From positions 135,001-199,000 of the forward strand of contig JAPQWV010000479.1 of assembly GCA_027422505.1 (NCBI GenBank): 64,000 bases of DNA, in the 5' to 3' direction. The translations under genes and the position numbers were made by a program. The notes under the pieces are model-generated. The model saw nothing but the letters and a program-made list of their open reading frames with translations, was not told the DNA's origin and did not search any database. Of this stretch, positions 9,574 to 20,241 are shown piece after piece. How positions within the stretch are numbered: the stretch's first letter is position 1; the number at the start of each line of letters is the position of its first letter. This stretch comes from Craterostigma plantagineum (taxonomy: Eukaryota > Streptophyta > Magnoliopsida > Lamiales > Linderniaceae).

Positions 9574-9825
9574 AAGCCTGCATCAACGTATCCTGACATG
9601 GCAAAAGAGAGAAAAAATTTATTAATACACATTTCCGCAATACAACCAGCAAGAATGGCTGCAAATCACCTTTTCATCCAACAGCATAAGATCGACACTC
9701 AAGGGCTCCCCATTTTTCTTCAAATTCCTTGCTGTCCATGAACAGAGCAGCCGAACAACAACAGTTTTCCTGTCACATCTCGGCTTTAGCTAATCGAGAA
9801 CCGTCCGGTTTATCAAATCTCCCAT

Positions 9826-10260
9826 GGCGGCCCAGCTGTGAGGCCGTAAAGCTAGCAGGCCAACACGTTATATATGATCTATTAAAGGACACGTAAAAGT
9901 GCGGGACGCATTGAACACACAAACGGACAACTGTTGGAATGCCTTACTCAAAGTACACTCTTGTAGAAACATTGTATTCTGATGCCATAAATGCATAAAC
10001 TAGACGTTTCTTATACTTGATACGTTAAATATAGGGACATACAATGAATTTCACAGAGACTCACTAAATTTCACGGTTGCATCGCAAACCTCTTCGAATG
10101 CTCTCTACAAAAATACTAAAACATCTTTGAATACGACGCAAGGCTCATGACCTTTGGGATGCCGTTCTGCTCAAAAAAAGGAATAAAATCAACCACAGCA
10201 TTGCACGTCAGCATTTCAAAACTTGACAGTAGCTCAACGTCAAATTCAATGCACCTGGAC
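9826..10260. other. flank with unidentified minus-strand coding-like stretch
   Basis: 9826-10100 shows nothing I can name. From about 10256 down to 10115 the minus strand is open and reads RCIEFDVELLSSFEML, then VVDFIPFFEQNGIPKVMSL, ending at a TAG. The composition looks like a real protein exon, but I do not recognise the family. Confidence 0.3.
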
Positions 10261-11654
10261 ACAGTGGCGGATCTAGTATGCCCCCCCCCCCCCCCCCCCC
10301 GGGAATTTCAAAAATTTTTAGTACTATATACGTATATATAGTTTTAGTACTGAGAAATAGCTTATGTTGTGTAAATAATATGAAAATGTTAGGTAGCATA
10401 GTGGTGAAGGAGCTGTCTTATACTTCAGTTGTCGAGGGTTCGAGTCCCTTGTATCAATTCTGTTCTTTTGATTTATCTCTAAAATCTTTGCTTCGTTTTT
10501 TACCTTTTGTCTTTAGATTTTTAACTTTTTGGCGTTCTTTTTCTTTTAAACTCGCAATTGTATTTCTAATTTTATTTCTTAGACATTCCTTTTTTAGTTT
10601 ACTGTTAGTTCTTAGCGTTTCTTATTTTTTGGTTTTTTTAACCAAATAATACAACTAAATTCATTATAAATATTATCAAATTAGTTTTTATTTAATATCT
10701 AATTTATTTTTTTTTTTAACAAAGTAATTGACTAATCAGACATGTGTGTTTGAACCGGTCGGCCTGTTTAGCAGGTAGCGGGTCGGCCTCGAGGTTTACC
10801 TGGCCCACCAGGGTTCCGCGGGTTTCCAAAAAAAAATATTCTATGTTAAACCAAACTATCAACTCCATTTATACTTTGCTGCGGGAAGCGTGCATTGCTG
10901 ACGTGGCTGCACCAGGAGAGACCCCATTCTACTTTTATATTAGTATAGTTATTTTTTATTTTACCTCCCGTACTTGTCTCCCCTAATTCTTTACAAATTT
11001 TTCACTATCAGAATGTCAGTGTAAGACCCCAAGATCAGTCATCATTAACTAATACTAAAAAGAACAATGCGATCAAGTTGTTACGTTTACGTGTGGTGAT
11101 CTCGAAATTGCCGGACAAAAAAAAAAGAAAGAAATAATAAACTATTGATCTTATTTCTTGCCAAGATATTTTAATAATTCGGTGTGCGTTACTGAAAGGA
11201 CGCCCAAATAAGCCCCCGAAAGAAATTTAGTGCTATAATTGGGCGTAATATTTTACGTTGGGGCTAGCAAGTTAATCTGCGTGTAAAATGGGATCAAGAA
11301 AAAATTAAACTAGGGAACATCTCTCTATTTAACAGGCGTAAAATATGCGTAATTAAGACACTATTTTTGTATAATAAGAATATAAGTTAAATGATTTAAT
11401 GTGAAAATAAAGTATTTCCCACTTTGTTAATGGACGGTTTTTCCATTATTTTTTTATTTTTTATTTGTTTATTAGAATGAAAATGGGCGCGTGTCGCAAG
11501 CAGAAACAAACAACATTACATTGTATATATAAGACTGTTCCGCACAACGTCAACGTAGGAACTACCTTTCAGTCACGGTGTGTAAGTTGTAATTATAATT
11601 GTATCATTTCATATTTTAAGTTTATTACAATTATATGCTCAAAATTAATTTTCT

Positions 11655-11685
<31 letters not shown>

Positions 11686-12320
11686 TTTTAAAATATAAAA
11701 TTAAATTAATACGCATTGAAATAACTTTAAAAGCAATATATCGATATTAATATATTGCACATGCTTGGAACGTGCTTAAATAACAGTGTTATTTATACAC
11801 TTACATAAAATTGGTATGTTGGACATTAATATGATGTTGCCTTTTTATTTATTCCACTTATATCCTTACAAAACAATTTTGCTTTCCAAATATGAAAACT
11901 AATACAAAATTCGGCTCAACATTTGTTCACTAGTACTAGTAGTTTGGATGGAAGAAAGCAGCCTGAAATAAAAATGGTTCTTATAAAGGTTTTTTTTCTT
12001 CAGTGTAGTCGCATTTGACGAAGAAATTAGTTTCACGTACAAAGATTAGATTTTCTTTTCTTTCCTCATATATTTCTTTATAAATCAGTTCTTTTTTCTT
12101 TCATTTTCCTTACTAATTTTCATAAACCAAACTAAGAGGTACTTCACTAAGGTGAGCTAGTCTAGTCCTGTAGTAACTTCTCTCAATGAGGGACTTCATA
12201 TAAACCAAACTAAGAGGTACTTCATATATTTTGTAAAATGAGGGACTTTGGCTCTTGTTGTGTATAAGATCGATTTACAATCAAAAGATTAATCGTCACT
12301 TGTCGATACACCGATCATCA
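10261..12320. other. AT-rich intergenic DNA with repeat scraps
   Basis: GTGGCGGATCTAG next to a run of 20 C (10281-10300) resembles the end of a hAT-like element, but I found no partner end. A tRNA-like B box (GGTTCGAGTCCC, 10437-10448) with an A-box-like TAGCATAGTGG upstream suggests a SINE-like scrap. There is a TA microsatellite at 11654-11682. A 25-bp direct repeat lies at 12122-12146 and 12200-12224. No supported gene. Confidence 0.4.
11654..11682. repeat. (TA)n microsatellite
   Basis: Uninterrupted TA dinucleotides within AT-rich intergenic DNA. Confidence 0.9.
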
Positions 12321-12523
12321 TCTATATTATATAAAAGTTGGATGTGGACTCTCATTGACCACTTTCATATCCTATCCCTATGTGACATGTCAGCATCAGA
12401 AATACAAATGACTCTTTTAGGTCTATATGGGGTTGTAATTACACATCCATTTATTTAATAAATTATACTAATAATTGTTATAATTAAAATAAAATTCACG
12501 TGCATAGCACGGGCCAAAACTAG
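12321..12523 (+). mobile_element. short non-autonomous Helitron (203 bp)
   Basis: Starts TCTATATTATATAAAAG after a host A and ends with a hairpin (GTGCATAGCAC region, 12499-12511) followed by CTAG and a host T. This is the Helitron signature (5' TC, 3' hairpin plus CTRR, insertion between A and T, no target duplication). No coding capacity. Confidence 0.75.
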
Positions 12524-13019
12524 TATATTTAATACAAGATCACTTGATTAAAGATTTATTGTATTATTCACAATTGGATGGCATATAGTTCCGAGGTATC
12601 AGCTGATGCAATGCATGAATAAACTGTAAGAATTCTGATAAAACTATGGTGTCAGTCAACATAACATAACAAAGACATGTAATAAGCATGACCAACTTTA
12701 ATACTCTCTAATATCCGGCAATAAAACACACAATAAGTATTGTGTGGTAATATTATGATCAACCAACAACAACCGTTCTCCTTTTTCCTTCATCTCTCAT
12801 CCTTTCTTTGTTTCTGTAATTAATCCATTTTTCGAAGTTGGCGATGTTCGATACTAAACCTATTTCACTTTTCGCTATAAACCCTCACATGCTCATTCTA
12901 TTAATTCACAGTCACCCTGCTTCTTCTTCCTCTCTCTTTAAAAAGATTATTATTATTCAAAAAGCAACAAGATTTTCTATTTCTTGTATCTATTCTACCT
13001 CCAATTCATTCGAAAAGCC
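12524..13019. other. presumed upstream region of the NIP gene
   Basis: AT-rich with pyrimidine-rich patches (12780-12830, 12915-12945). A frame is open on the plus strand from 12838 to 13023, but it looks like chance in a leader. No promoter element stands out. Confidence 0.3.
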
Positions 13020-13144
13020 ATGAAAAACGATCAAGACATGGGTTCCTTACATCTACATCGACCAAGAACATCTCTCACCATATAGATTTGACTACTCTTG
13101 TTAGAGAGGTAAATAATGTAACTCATTCCACGTATTTTTTTCGT

Positions 13145-13198
<54 letters not shown>

Positions 13199-13406
13199 AA
13201 GCCTGTGAGCTATTTCCTCTGTTGCCAACTTTTTTTTAAGTGGAATCCACAAAGCTTATTAGCTTGAGTTAGAGGTGATCGAAAATTTCTATACCTAGAG
13301 TTATTACAATATCGAAAGGCATCCATGGCACGTTTATGTGTCACCGAAAAATGTCACATAAGAGGTGCTCACATAAGCTGAGTACTATAAGCTATGATAT
13401 GTATAT

Positions 13407-13448
<42 letters not shown>

Positions 13449-15095
13449 ATCACATACAATTTGTATATATAAGCATGTGGGTTACTCCCTCTATTGCCAA
13501 TTGTTTTTAAAGTGAAACCCATGAAGCTTATCAATTTGAGTCAGAGGTGATCGAAAATCTCGATACGTAAGAGTTATTACAGTATGGAAAGGCTTTCATG
13601 GCAGGTTTCGGCGGAGGCATTGGGAACACTAATCTTGATGTTTTGTATTTGCGGGATAGTCGCAAACTTAAACTATATGGGACTCAAAACTGGGCTCATC
13701 GAATATGCTTTGACGGCGGGACTAACAGTCACAGTAATAGTTTTCTCCATCGGTCCCATCTCTGGCGCTCACGTAAATCCCGCCGTTACAGTCGCTTTTG
13801 CAGTAGTTGGCCCTTTCCCTTGGTTTAAGGTAATAGCAAATTAGAAAAAAAACTTTCGTAAGCGTAGTCTTGCATAATGCATAATAGTTCTCTTTGTACA
13901 GTAGAAAATGCGTGGGGGTTTTTCTTTTAATGGTGGATAAGTAAAAATAGTAATTAAAGGTAGTGGGGATTTTCTTTTAATTTTATTAATAATTTTCTTT
14001 AGTAAAGCTAAATTTGACGGACTAATTGACGGCTTATGTCAAGCCTGCATGCTTAATAAAATAGTATAGATAGTAGGAACTATGCTTATATATTTTTTTA
14101 TCACATAGGGTGTCATTGTAGGGATAGCAAATTTGGGTTGACATTATGTGGACAATAACTTTCAATATGAAGCCATTTAGGAACATTATACGCTGGAGCC
14201 TTGATTTGCCCCGCAATGGTTCCTGCGTGGCTCCAACAAAGGTGCATTATTTGAACAATAACTTTCATAATTAAATAATTTTAGGACAAAAATGTTGGGT
14301 TCCGACGTATATCGTCTCTGAGTTATGTTGTTTTGAAAGTCATTGTCCGTATAATGCAATTCCTTAAATTTTTCGTCCCTATAATATCACCCCCTAAATT
14401 ACAAGACCGAAAAAAATTAATTAATCCATATGAGCTATAACAACCCTTCTCTCTTTTTTTTTTAAGGTTCCGTTGTACATACTTGCGCAAGTGGGAGGCT
14501 CGGCTTTTGGAACTTGGATAGGTAAGTTAGTGTACGGTATTACGTCTGAGATTATGTTGACGAGGCCGACTCAAGGATGGAAGGAGGCATTCTCCGTCGA
14601 GCTCATCGCAACGTTCATCACTCTATTTCTAACCACGTCCATGTTCAACCAACAACAACCTGTAATAATATATACAATGAAGATTCATACGTATGCCTTT
14701 TTCGTCCTTCAAATGATAAAATGATTCGATCGTTTTTGCAGACGGGGAACTTGTCGGGATTTCTTTCGGGAGCGGTTATTTGCATAGGAGTTCTCGTATC
14801 TGCGTAAAATTTATACCAATAGAATTTTTTATTGTGTTTTTTAATAGGCGTCGATCTTTGTTGAAAGAAAATAATATACCTATGTATAAATAGGCCAGTT
14901 TCTGGGGGGTCGATGAATCCAGCGAGATCGATTGGACCAGCGCTAATTGCATGGAGATTCGATAGGTTATGGATATACGTTGTTGCACCTACCGTAGGAG
15001 CTGTTTTGGGCGTTTTCGTCTATCGAATTTTACGCCTGCAAGGATGGTCATGCGAATGCGCACCAAGAAAGTCGCAGCTCCCATCTTTAGATTAG
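13020..15095 (+). CDS. NIP7-1: NIP7;1-like aquaporin (NIP subfamily), five exons, possible exon-1 lesion
   Basis: Membrane channel of the nodulin-26-like family. Exons by splice sites and phase: 1 (13020-13108), 2 (13605-13829), 3 (14467-14661), 4 (14742-14803), 5 (14894-15095, stop TAG). Both NPA boxes are present: SGAHVNPAVT (exon 2) and SGGSMNPARS (exon 5), with six membrane segments. Alignment from memory with Arabidopsis NIPs puts Ala at the H2 filter site (ALTAGLT), Gly at LE1 and Arg at LE2, the boron-permeable NIP II pattern. WIYVVAPTVGA resembles NIP7;1, a boric acid channel of pollen and tapetum in Arabidopsis. Oddity: the exon-1 end IDLTTLVRE, which matches the family, is in a different frame from ATG 13020, whose frame stops at 13083. 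Either exon 1 has a one-base indel or translation starts at ATG 13584 inside unspliced sequence, giving about 234 residues without the N-terminal tail. Confidence 0.8.
13148..13194. repeat. (TA)n microsatellite in NIP intron 1
   Basis: Long pure TA run directly before the first copy of the intron duplication. A second run lies at 13413-13446 before the second copy. Confidence 0.9.
13196..13610 (+). repeat. tandem duplication spanning the exon-2 acceptor of the NIP gene
   Basis: Copy A (about 13196-13337) and copy B (about 13465-13610) are 272 bp apart and similar throughout: each follows a TA run, then AAGCTTAT, GAGGTGATCGAAAAT, GAGTTATTACA and CATGGCA. Copy B ends in the used acceptor GGCAG followed by GTTTCGG; copy A has GGCAC there, with no AG. 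Copy A therefore looks like a decoy that has lost its acceptor. Confidence 0.75.
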
Positions 15096-16736
15096 GAAAA
15101 GAAAACTTTTTAGTTGAGTTACCAAGCACATTTCATCAGAATTTGGAACCTTGTTGAAAGTGAATTTCCATCACTGTGTTTCTGTTCGTAACTGAAATGG
15201 TTTGCTAGAATCTGCCTTCGTAATCTTTCGAATACCTCGGAGACGGTGTAAACTAAATATAGTTTTAACCGTTGAAGCACCTTCGAATATATTTTCTGGA
15301 TCGGTAAAGTAATAAATAGGAGGTAGGAGCGCGCTATGACTGCGCCTTTTTTTTACTTTTAGCGCAATTTTCAACATTCTAAGATTTATAGTCAATGTTT
15401 TTTCCAGACTTTTCACGATTTTTTGCGCGATGATCCTATTCTAGAAAAACTGAGCTATTTTTCGTTCGAATTCGACTGTTCCAATAAAACGCTGTCACTC
15501 TCTCTTTTTTTTTTCCTGAACATTCCACAAAAACGCTGTCTCTCTTCCTCCTCATTTCCTCCACCTTCTATCTAAAAACCTTACTCAAAAAAACCCAAAT
15601 CCCCCCTTCCTCCATTAATGGAGGTTGGGGGAGGTCCTCTTTTCTTTTTCTTGTTTTTTATTTTGTCTTTCTTCTTTGTTCTTCGGTTACGTTAGTCTCC
15701 GCTAAGTTGGAGTGGTTTTCTCCCATTCTTGGGAGCTTTGTTCCCTTTATGGGTCTTATTCCCCTTTCATGGGGTGTTCCTTCCCCCTTTCATGGCGTTT
15801 GTTCTCCTCACGTGGGAGCTCTTCATCTGACTAAAGAGGCACAAGCTCAAGCAAGAAATTCCTACTCATTGTTCGAGGAAAAAATGCAGTCTATTACAGA
15901 ATTGCTAGCCATCTTATGGAGTTGTAGGTTCATTTCGGTAAATATAAGTTCATGTTTTTAACTTGATCTACGAGTAGTTCAATTTTTTGTTGTTATTTGT
16001 CTGTGGTTAGATGCTCTTTAAATTTATGCTTGTTTGTGTGCTTACTATGAGAGCCTTTGCCTCTACTGGTATGATCAATGTAATCAGAGAGACCATTTGG
16101 GTTGTTTTACCCTTTGTACTTTTTTTTGTTAATGAGACAACAAGTTATCGTCAGAAAAAAAATGTCTTTTTTCTTGTTTCATCGTTCGCCTAGCTTCGTT
16201 TTTCAGCAACAACAATGGATCAGCAAGGAAATTATAGTAAAGCCTCGGCGGGGCAAAGAAGGCCATGAAATCGGACAAAATAATATTCTTGCAAGGTTTC
16301 TTCGCAAAATCCTGCGAGATGTTCGTACAGTAGCTGACCATATTAAGAGCGTGGAATGAGGCGATGGTCTCAAGGAAGCACACAATGATGCAATTTAAGG
16401 CTCAAGAGCGCCAAGATATTCCAAATTTAGTGCGCCCATATCACCTCGAAATTGCGCTATTCAGAAATCTTAGAGAGAATAGCGCAAGCTATTTGAGAAA
16501 ATACGCCCGATAGCCTTCGCTGCGATTATAATGGCCAGCGAAAAATTAAAATGGCTTATAGCTTGGACTTTTGCGCTTTTGCACGTTATATTACCACGCA
16601 CCAAATTACGCTATATAGAACTCCACGAAATGTGGCATGCTATCTGCATATGACATTTGCGCAATATATATCCAAATAGCAATAGCATTGAACAGCTAAG
16701 GCTTATCAACTCAGCAATTCCATCAAGAGCAACAGC
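15096..16736. other. intergenic region downstream of the NIP gene
   Basis: NIP 3' flank, then mixed-composition DNA with several short open frames (for example 15707-15961) that match nothing I know. Pyrimidine-rich around 15490-15700, where SSR-like C and T runs occur. No supported gene, RNA or complete element. Confidence 0.4.
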
Positions 16737-16744
16737 CCCACAGC

Positions 16745-17412
16745 TAGGGGTGTTCAAATGTCGGTTAACCGACCGAACCGAACCGAAACCTAAGTTTCGG
16801 TTCGTACCGAATACCGAACCGAAGAGTTTCGGTTCGGTTTTCGGTTTGTATTTAGATATCCGAAATAAATTCGGTTCGGTTTCGGTTTTTTACCTCGGTA
16901 AACCGAACCGAATAACCGAATTCTTTTTTTTTTAACTTCACATATATATTATTATATAAAATGTATAATGATATATTTTTATATGTCTTATTTAATAAAT
17001 TAATATATACCCACCATATTTAATAAATATGAAAAATATTAGGTAAATCATAAATTTATTCAAATATATATATATATGATAATATATATTTATAATTTAA
17101 ATAAAATTAATATATTTACTAAAATATGGAAAATATGGGGTAAATGAAAATTTTATACAAATAAAAATATGATAATAAAAATATATAATTAAAATCGTAT
17201 TAATATTATTGTTTTTTTTTATTTTTTAATTAAAATTCGGTTTTTTGGTCGGTTAACCGAACCGAACCGAAAAAAATTCGGTAAAAACCGAAACCGAACC
17301 GAATTGTTTCGGTTCGGTTTTCGGTTTATGAAATTCTCGAACCGAACTTTCGGTTAACCGAAAGTTCGATTCGGTTCGGTTCGGTTCGGTTATTACCGAA
17401 TGAACACCCCTA
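16745..17412. mobile_element. hAT-type MITE with 8-bp TSD (668 bp)
   Basis: Terminal inverted repeats TAGGGGTGTTCA and TGAACACCCCTA, flanked by a perfect 8-bp duplication cccacagc (16737-16744 and 17413-17420). Eight-base TSDs are the mark of hAT elements. Both arms, about 170 bp, are made of iterated CCGAA/TTCGG pentamers in inverse orientation, so the element can fold back almost end to end. The core is AT-rich and non-coding. Confidence 0.85.
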
Positions 17413-17463
17413 CCCACAGCAGCTCCAAGCCTCAAATAAGTCTTCGTCATTAGATTTAACTAG

Positions 17464-17981
17464 TTTATTGCCCGTGCAATGCACGGGTTTGAAAGATGTA
17501 TAATTAATATAAATTAAAAATATACTTAATTATATGTCATAAAATAAAATTTTTATAATTACAAATATATAATTTTATAAAAGGTATTTATATTTAAGAT
17601 ACGATGACATAATTTTGTTTGCTTTGAAGATATGTTTTAATATAAAATGTACTATATTTTAAATATTTGAGTTTCATCAAGGAAAGTAATGTTAAACAGA
17701 GATATATTTGATGAGAGATAATTAGTTGTTCCATTCGTAACTCGTAAGATCGTTGTAGTCATCCTCTGCATTGCGAAGAAAGCCCCCGTCCGCAACGGCG
17801 CGTTGAAAATAATGATTACCCAATTCACCACGAAGAATATAAAAAGTGTCAACTGCGAATGATTACTCATTAGATTAAAGAAATCATACTACTCCTTGGA
17901 GACACTTTAACTGCTAAGAAAACCAAATAGCTCAAAAAGGAGCAAATGGTATTAAACCAAACATAAACTCAAGAAGAATAT
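17464..17981. other. Helitron subterminal AT-rich region
   Basis: AT-rich, with a small GC-rich island near 17785-17810. No gene seen; it lies between the Helitron 3' end and copia B. Confidence 0.4.
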
Positions 17982-18273
17982 TGCAGATTTGTGCTCGATG
18001 ATGAACTCGGTGAACCATCGCAAGATGATTGTGAAAAGTTCTAAGCGAAAGAAACAAGAACCGAGCTAAATAAAATTCCTTTATTATATGAAAAGTAAAA
18101 ACAGATACAAACTGATTGGTTTATCTCGCCATTTTATACAAAGTAGAACAAGTACTAAGACTAAAATGACCCTCAAATAAACACTATTGACTAAAACACC
18201 CTTAACTACGAAGCAGCCTCTGTTGGTGCTCTATTTCTCTGATCAAGCTGCAACCTCTTATCAGATAACTCCA
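17982..18273 (-). repeat. copia B 3' LTR
   Basis: On the minus strand starts TGGAGTTATC and ends AAATCTGCA. Nearly identical to 23083-23373. The adjoining internal sequence at 18274 is not copia. Confidence 0.85.
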
Positions 18274-18723
18274 ACGAGGGCGGGGAGTGATCGCCGGTGC
18301 CAAAGAGATGCACGGACAAGGAGCGGCTCCTGGCAGGCTTCTAGGCGAAGGGGTACATGAACGAACTGATCCGACACCCGAATGAGAGGGGATCCTGAGA
18401 CTGACAATGTATGGGCGTGTCAGGCTAAGAATCGTATAAAAGAATTGATAGTACTACTCATATCACCAAGGTCGACCTACCTTTTCGGGAGTCCATCCGA
18501 AAGAACTTCAAAGTTAAGCGTGCTTGACTTGAAGCAATCTTGGGATGGGTGACCCCCTGGGAAGTTTGCCCAGGGTGCGTGTGAGCGAGGACGAAGCACG
18601 CTGAAAGGTTAAGTGGTGGTACAGTGGGGCCAGACTATCAGTCGGAGTGTGGTGGGCCCAACCCCACAGGTCCCGGTAAGGACGGATGCTACAGTGACAC
18701 CCGGTATGGGACGGGATGTTACA
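18274..18723 (+). mobile_element. Cassandra-type TRIM fragment (internal part and 3' LTR)
   Basis: 18402-18723 looks like a 322-bp LTR (TGACAATG to TGTTACA), preceded by a purine-rich GAATGAGAGGGGATCCTGAG. 18274-18401 would be the remaining internal part. The putative LTR contains a 5S-rRNA-like block (18492-18580), the hallmark of Cassandra elements, which are non-autonomous and gene-less. The 5' LTR is missing; the piece sits at the broken RNase H end of copia B. Confidence 0.65.
18492..18580 (+). other. 5S rRNA-like sequence with pol III internal promoter elements
   Basis: Contains AAGTTAAGCGTGCTTG (5S A box) and GGATGGGTGACCCCCTGGGA (intermediate element and C box), with the correct order and spacing for plant 5S rRNA. 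Flanking 5S sequence has diverged, so this is not a normal 5S gene but the 5S-derived block of a Cassandra LTR. Confidence 0.8.
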
Positions 18724-20140
18724 CGAAGTGGCAATCTATCTCAATATGTTTGCTCCTTTCATGAAATTTTGGGTTAGAAGCAAGTTGAATGGTTGATCTG
18801 TTGTCACAATAGATGATAGGAGCTTGTTGGGGCAGCAGCCAAGCTCAGACGTAACTGTTTCAGCCATAGTACTTCACTCGTTGTAGAGCCCAATGCTCTG
18901 TATTCGGCCTCTGTCGAGGTCTAGCTATTGTTGTCTGTTTCTTTGCCCTCCATGAAATAAGTGTGCTGCCGAGGAAGGTGCAAAAGCCAGTCACAGAACG
19001 CCTTGAATCTTGACAAGCCGCCCAATCCGAATCCGAAAAGGATTTGATCTGCAAATCAGAGAAGGATGGCATAAACAACCCTTGTCCAATGGTGTATTTT
19101 AGATACCTGAGTAAATGGTGAGCTGTTGTCAAATGAGAAGTGCGCGAACTGCTGATATATTGACTTAATTTGTGAACGGCAAATGAAATGTCTGGCCGTG
19201 TAAATGTTAAATACAACAGTTTGCCAATAAGTGTTCGATACTGCGTTGGGTCTGCTAAGACATCCCCATCTAAAGCTGTAATCTAGTTCCTTGGGTCCAT
19301 AGGCGTGGTGAGTGGCTTAGCTGCGAGGTACCCTGTTTCCTCAAGCAGCTTGATGGTGTACTGTTTCTGTGACACACAAATCCCCTTGGCCTGCCGTGCT
19401 ACTTCCAAACCGAGGAAGTACTTCAAAGTTCCTAAGTCTTTCAGCTTAAAGATCCCATGTAGAAACTTCTTGGCAGCATTAATCTCATCCAAAGATGGTC
19501 CTGCAAAAATCATGTCATCGACATAGACTAGGATAACAACAATGCTTGAACCTGTGCCTTTGATAAACAATGAATGGTCTGTCTTAGCTTGACAGAAGCC
19601 AAAACTCAGCAAAACCTGTGACAGCTTTGAATTCCACTGTCTTGACGCCTGTTTCAGCCCGTATATTGATTTCTGCAATTTACAAACAAGCTTTGGTGAG
19701 TTTTTGTGTTGAGTGATACTTTGATAACCTGGTGGCAGGTCCATGTACACTTCCTCCGTTAGATCTTCATTCAAAAAGGCATTGTTGACGTCCATTTGGA
19801 AGAGATACCAGCCTTGAGAGGCTGCTAATGACAGAATCACCTTAATTGTGCTAGCTTTCGCAACTGGTGCAAATGTGTCGATGTAATCAACACCCTCTTG
19901 TTGATTATATCCCTTTGCTACCAGGCGGGCTTTACACCTTTCAATCGCGCCATCTGAGTGGAGCTTCACTTTATACACCCATCGGCATCCAATGGAGTGT
20001 TTTCCATTAGGAAGAGGTACCACTGTCCATGTTTTGTTATCCTCCAAGGCTTCTATTTCTTCTGCCATAGCTTGTCTCCAATGCGGATGATGGACAGCTT
20101 GATGGTAGAACCTCGGTTCAGAGGTTGTAGAGACAGCCAA
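18724..20140 (-). pseudogene. copia B reverse transcriptase and partial RNase H
   Basis: RT starts with HHPHWRQAMAEEIEALEDNK. WTVVPLPNGKHSIGCRWVYK, FQMDVNNAFLNEDLTEEVY, YGLKQASRQWNSK and the catalytic LVYVDDMIFAG follow. There is a break near 19283-19216, then TFTRPDISFAVHKLSQYI and DSDWAACQDSRRSVTGFC. RNase H is frame-damaged after RAKKQTTIARP and ends at SKHIEIDCHF, where the Cassandra piece begins. Catalytic residues of RT are present, but the gene is broken. Confidence 0.85.
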
Positions 20141-20241
20141 TGCAAACCTCCTATACTGATCTGAAAGATTATCATATGATAGAAAACTAGAAATTGGATA
20201 TCTAACTGTTGAATCAAGTGATGAATGACATCAATAGTCCT

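Larger units (their letters stand above)
4582..9825 (-). pseudogene. RPA1-like (replication protein A large subunit-like) pseudogene, split
   Basis: Remnant of a plant RPA 70-kDa subunit-like gene, a single-stranded-DNA-binding protein with OB folds. Exon 1 is 9670-9825 (ATG at 9825): CDRKTVVVRLLCSWTARN and LSVDLMLLDEK are typical of the first OB fold, ending at a GT donor. Exon 2 starts at 9592 and is cut at 9574 by a copia element; it resumes at 5205 with DRFDGFLKDGRIF, then SDFEVVNAPTMYR in another frame, TTMEEVGEES, and KLAGNNQDLPG. Further down are ADDISIPDLRVSG and FVDVSVTIWDDKASEFYD (second OB fold), where the Athila element cuts it at 4582. An in-frame TAG (9790-9792) and several frameshifts show it is dead. 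RPA1-like genes are multicopy in plants and also travel in Helitrons, so the source is open. Confidence 0.7.

Noticed and set aside
10378..10455. tRNA gene (A and B box-like words)
   Set aside because: No cloverleaf can be drawn; only the B box is good. At most a SINE-like or MITE scrap.
15707..16383. Candidate genes downstream of the aquaporin
   Set aside because: Short frames with poor protein-like composition on both strands, no splice or domain support.
18492..18580. Functional 5S rRNA gene
   Set aside because: 5' and 3' thirds diverge strongly from 5S and it is single, inside an element-like LTR, not in a tandem array.
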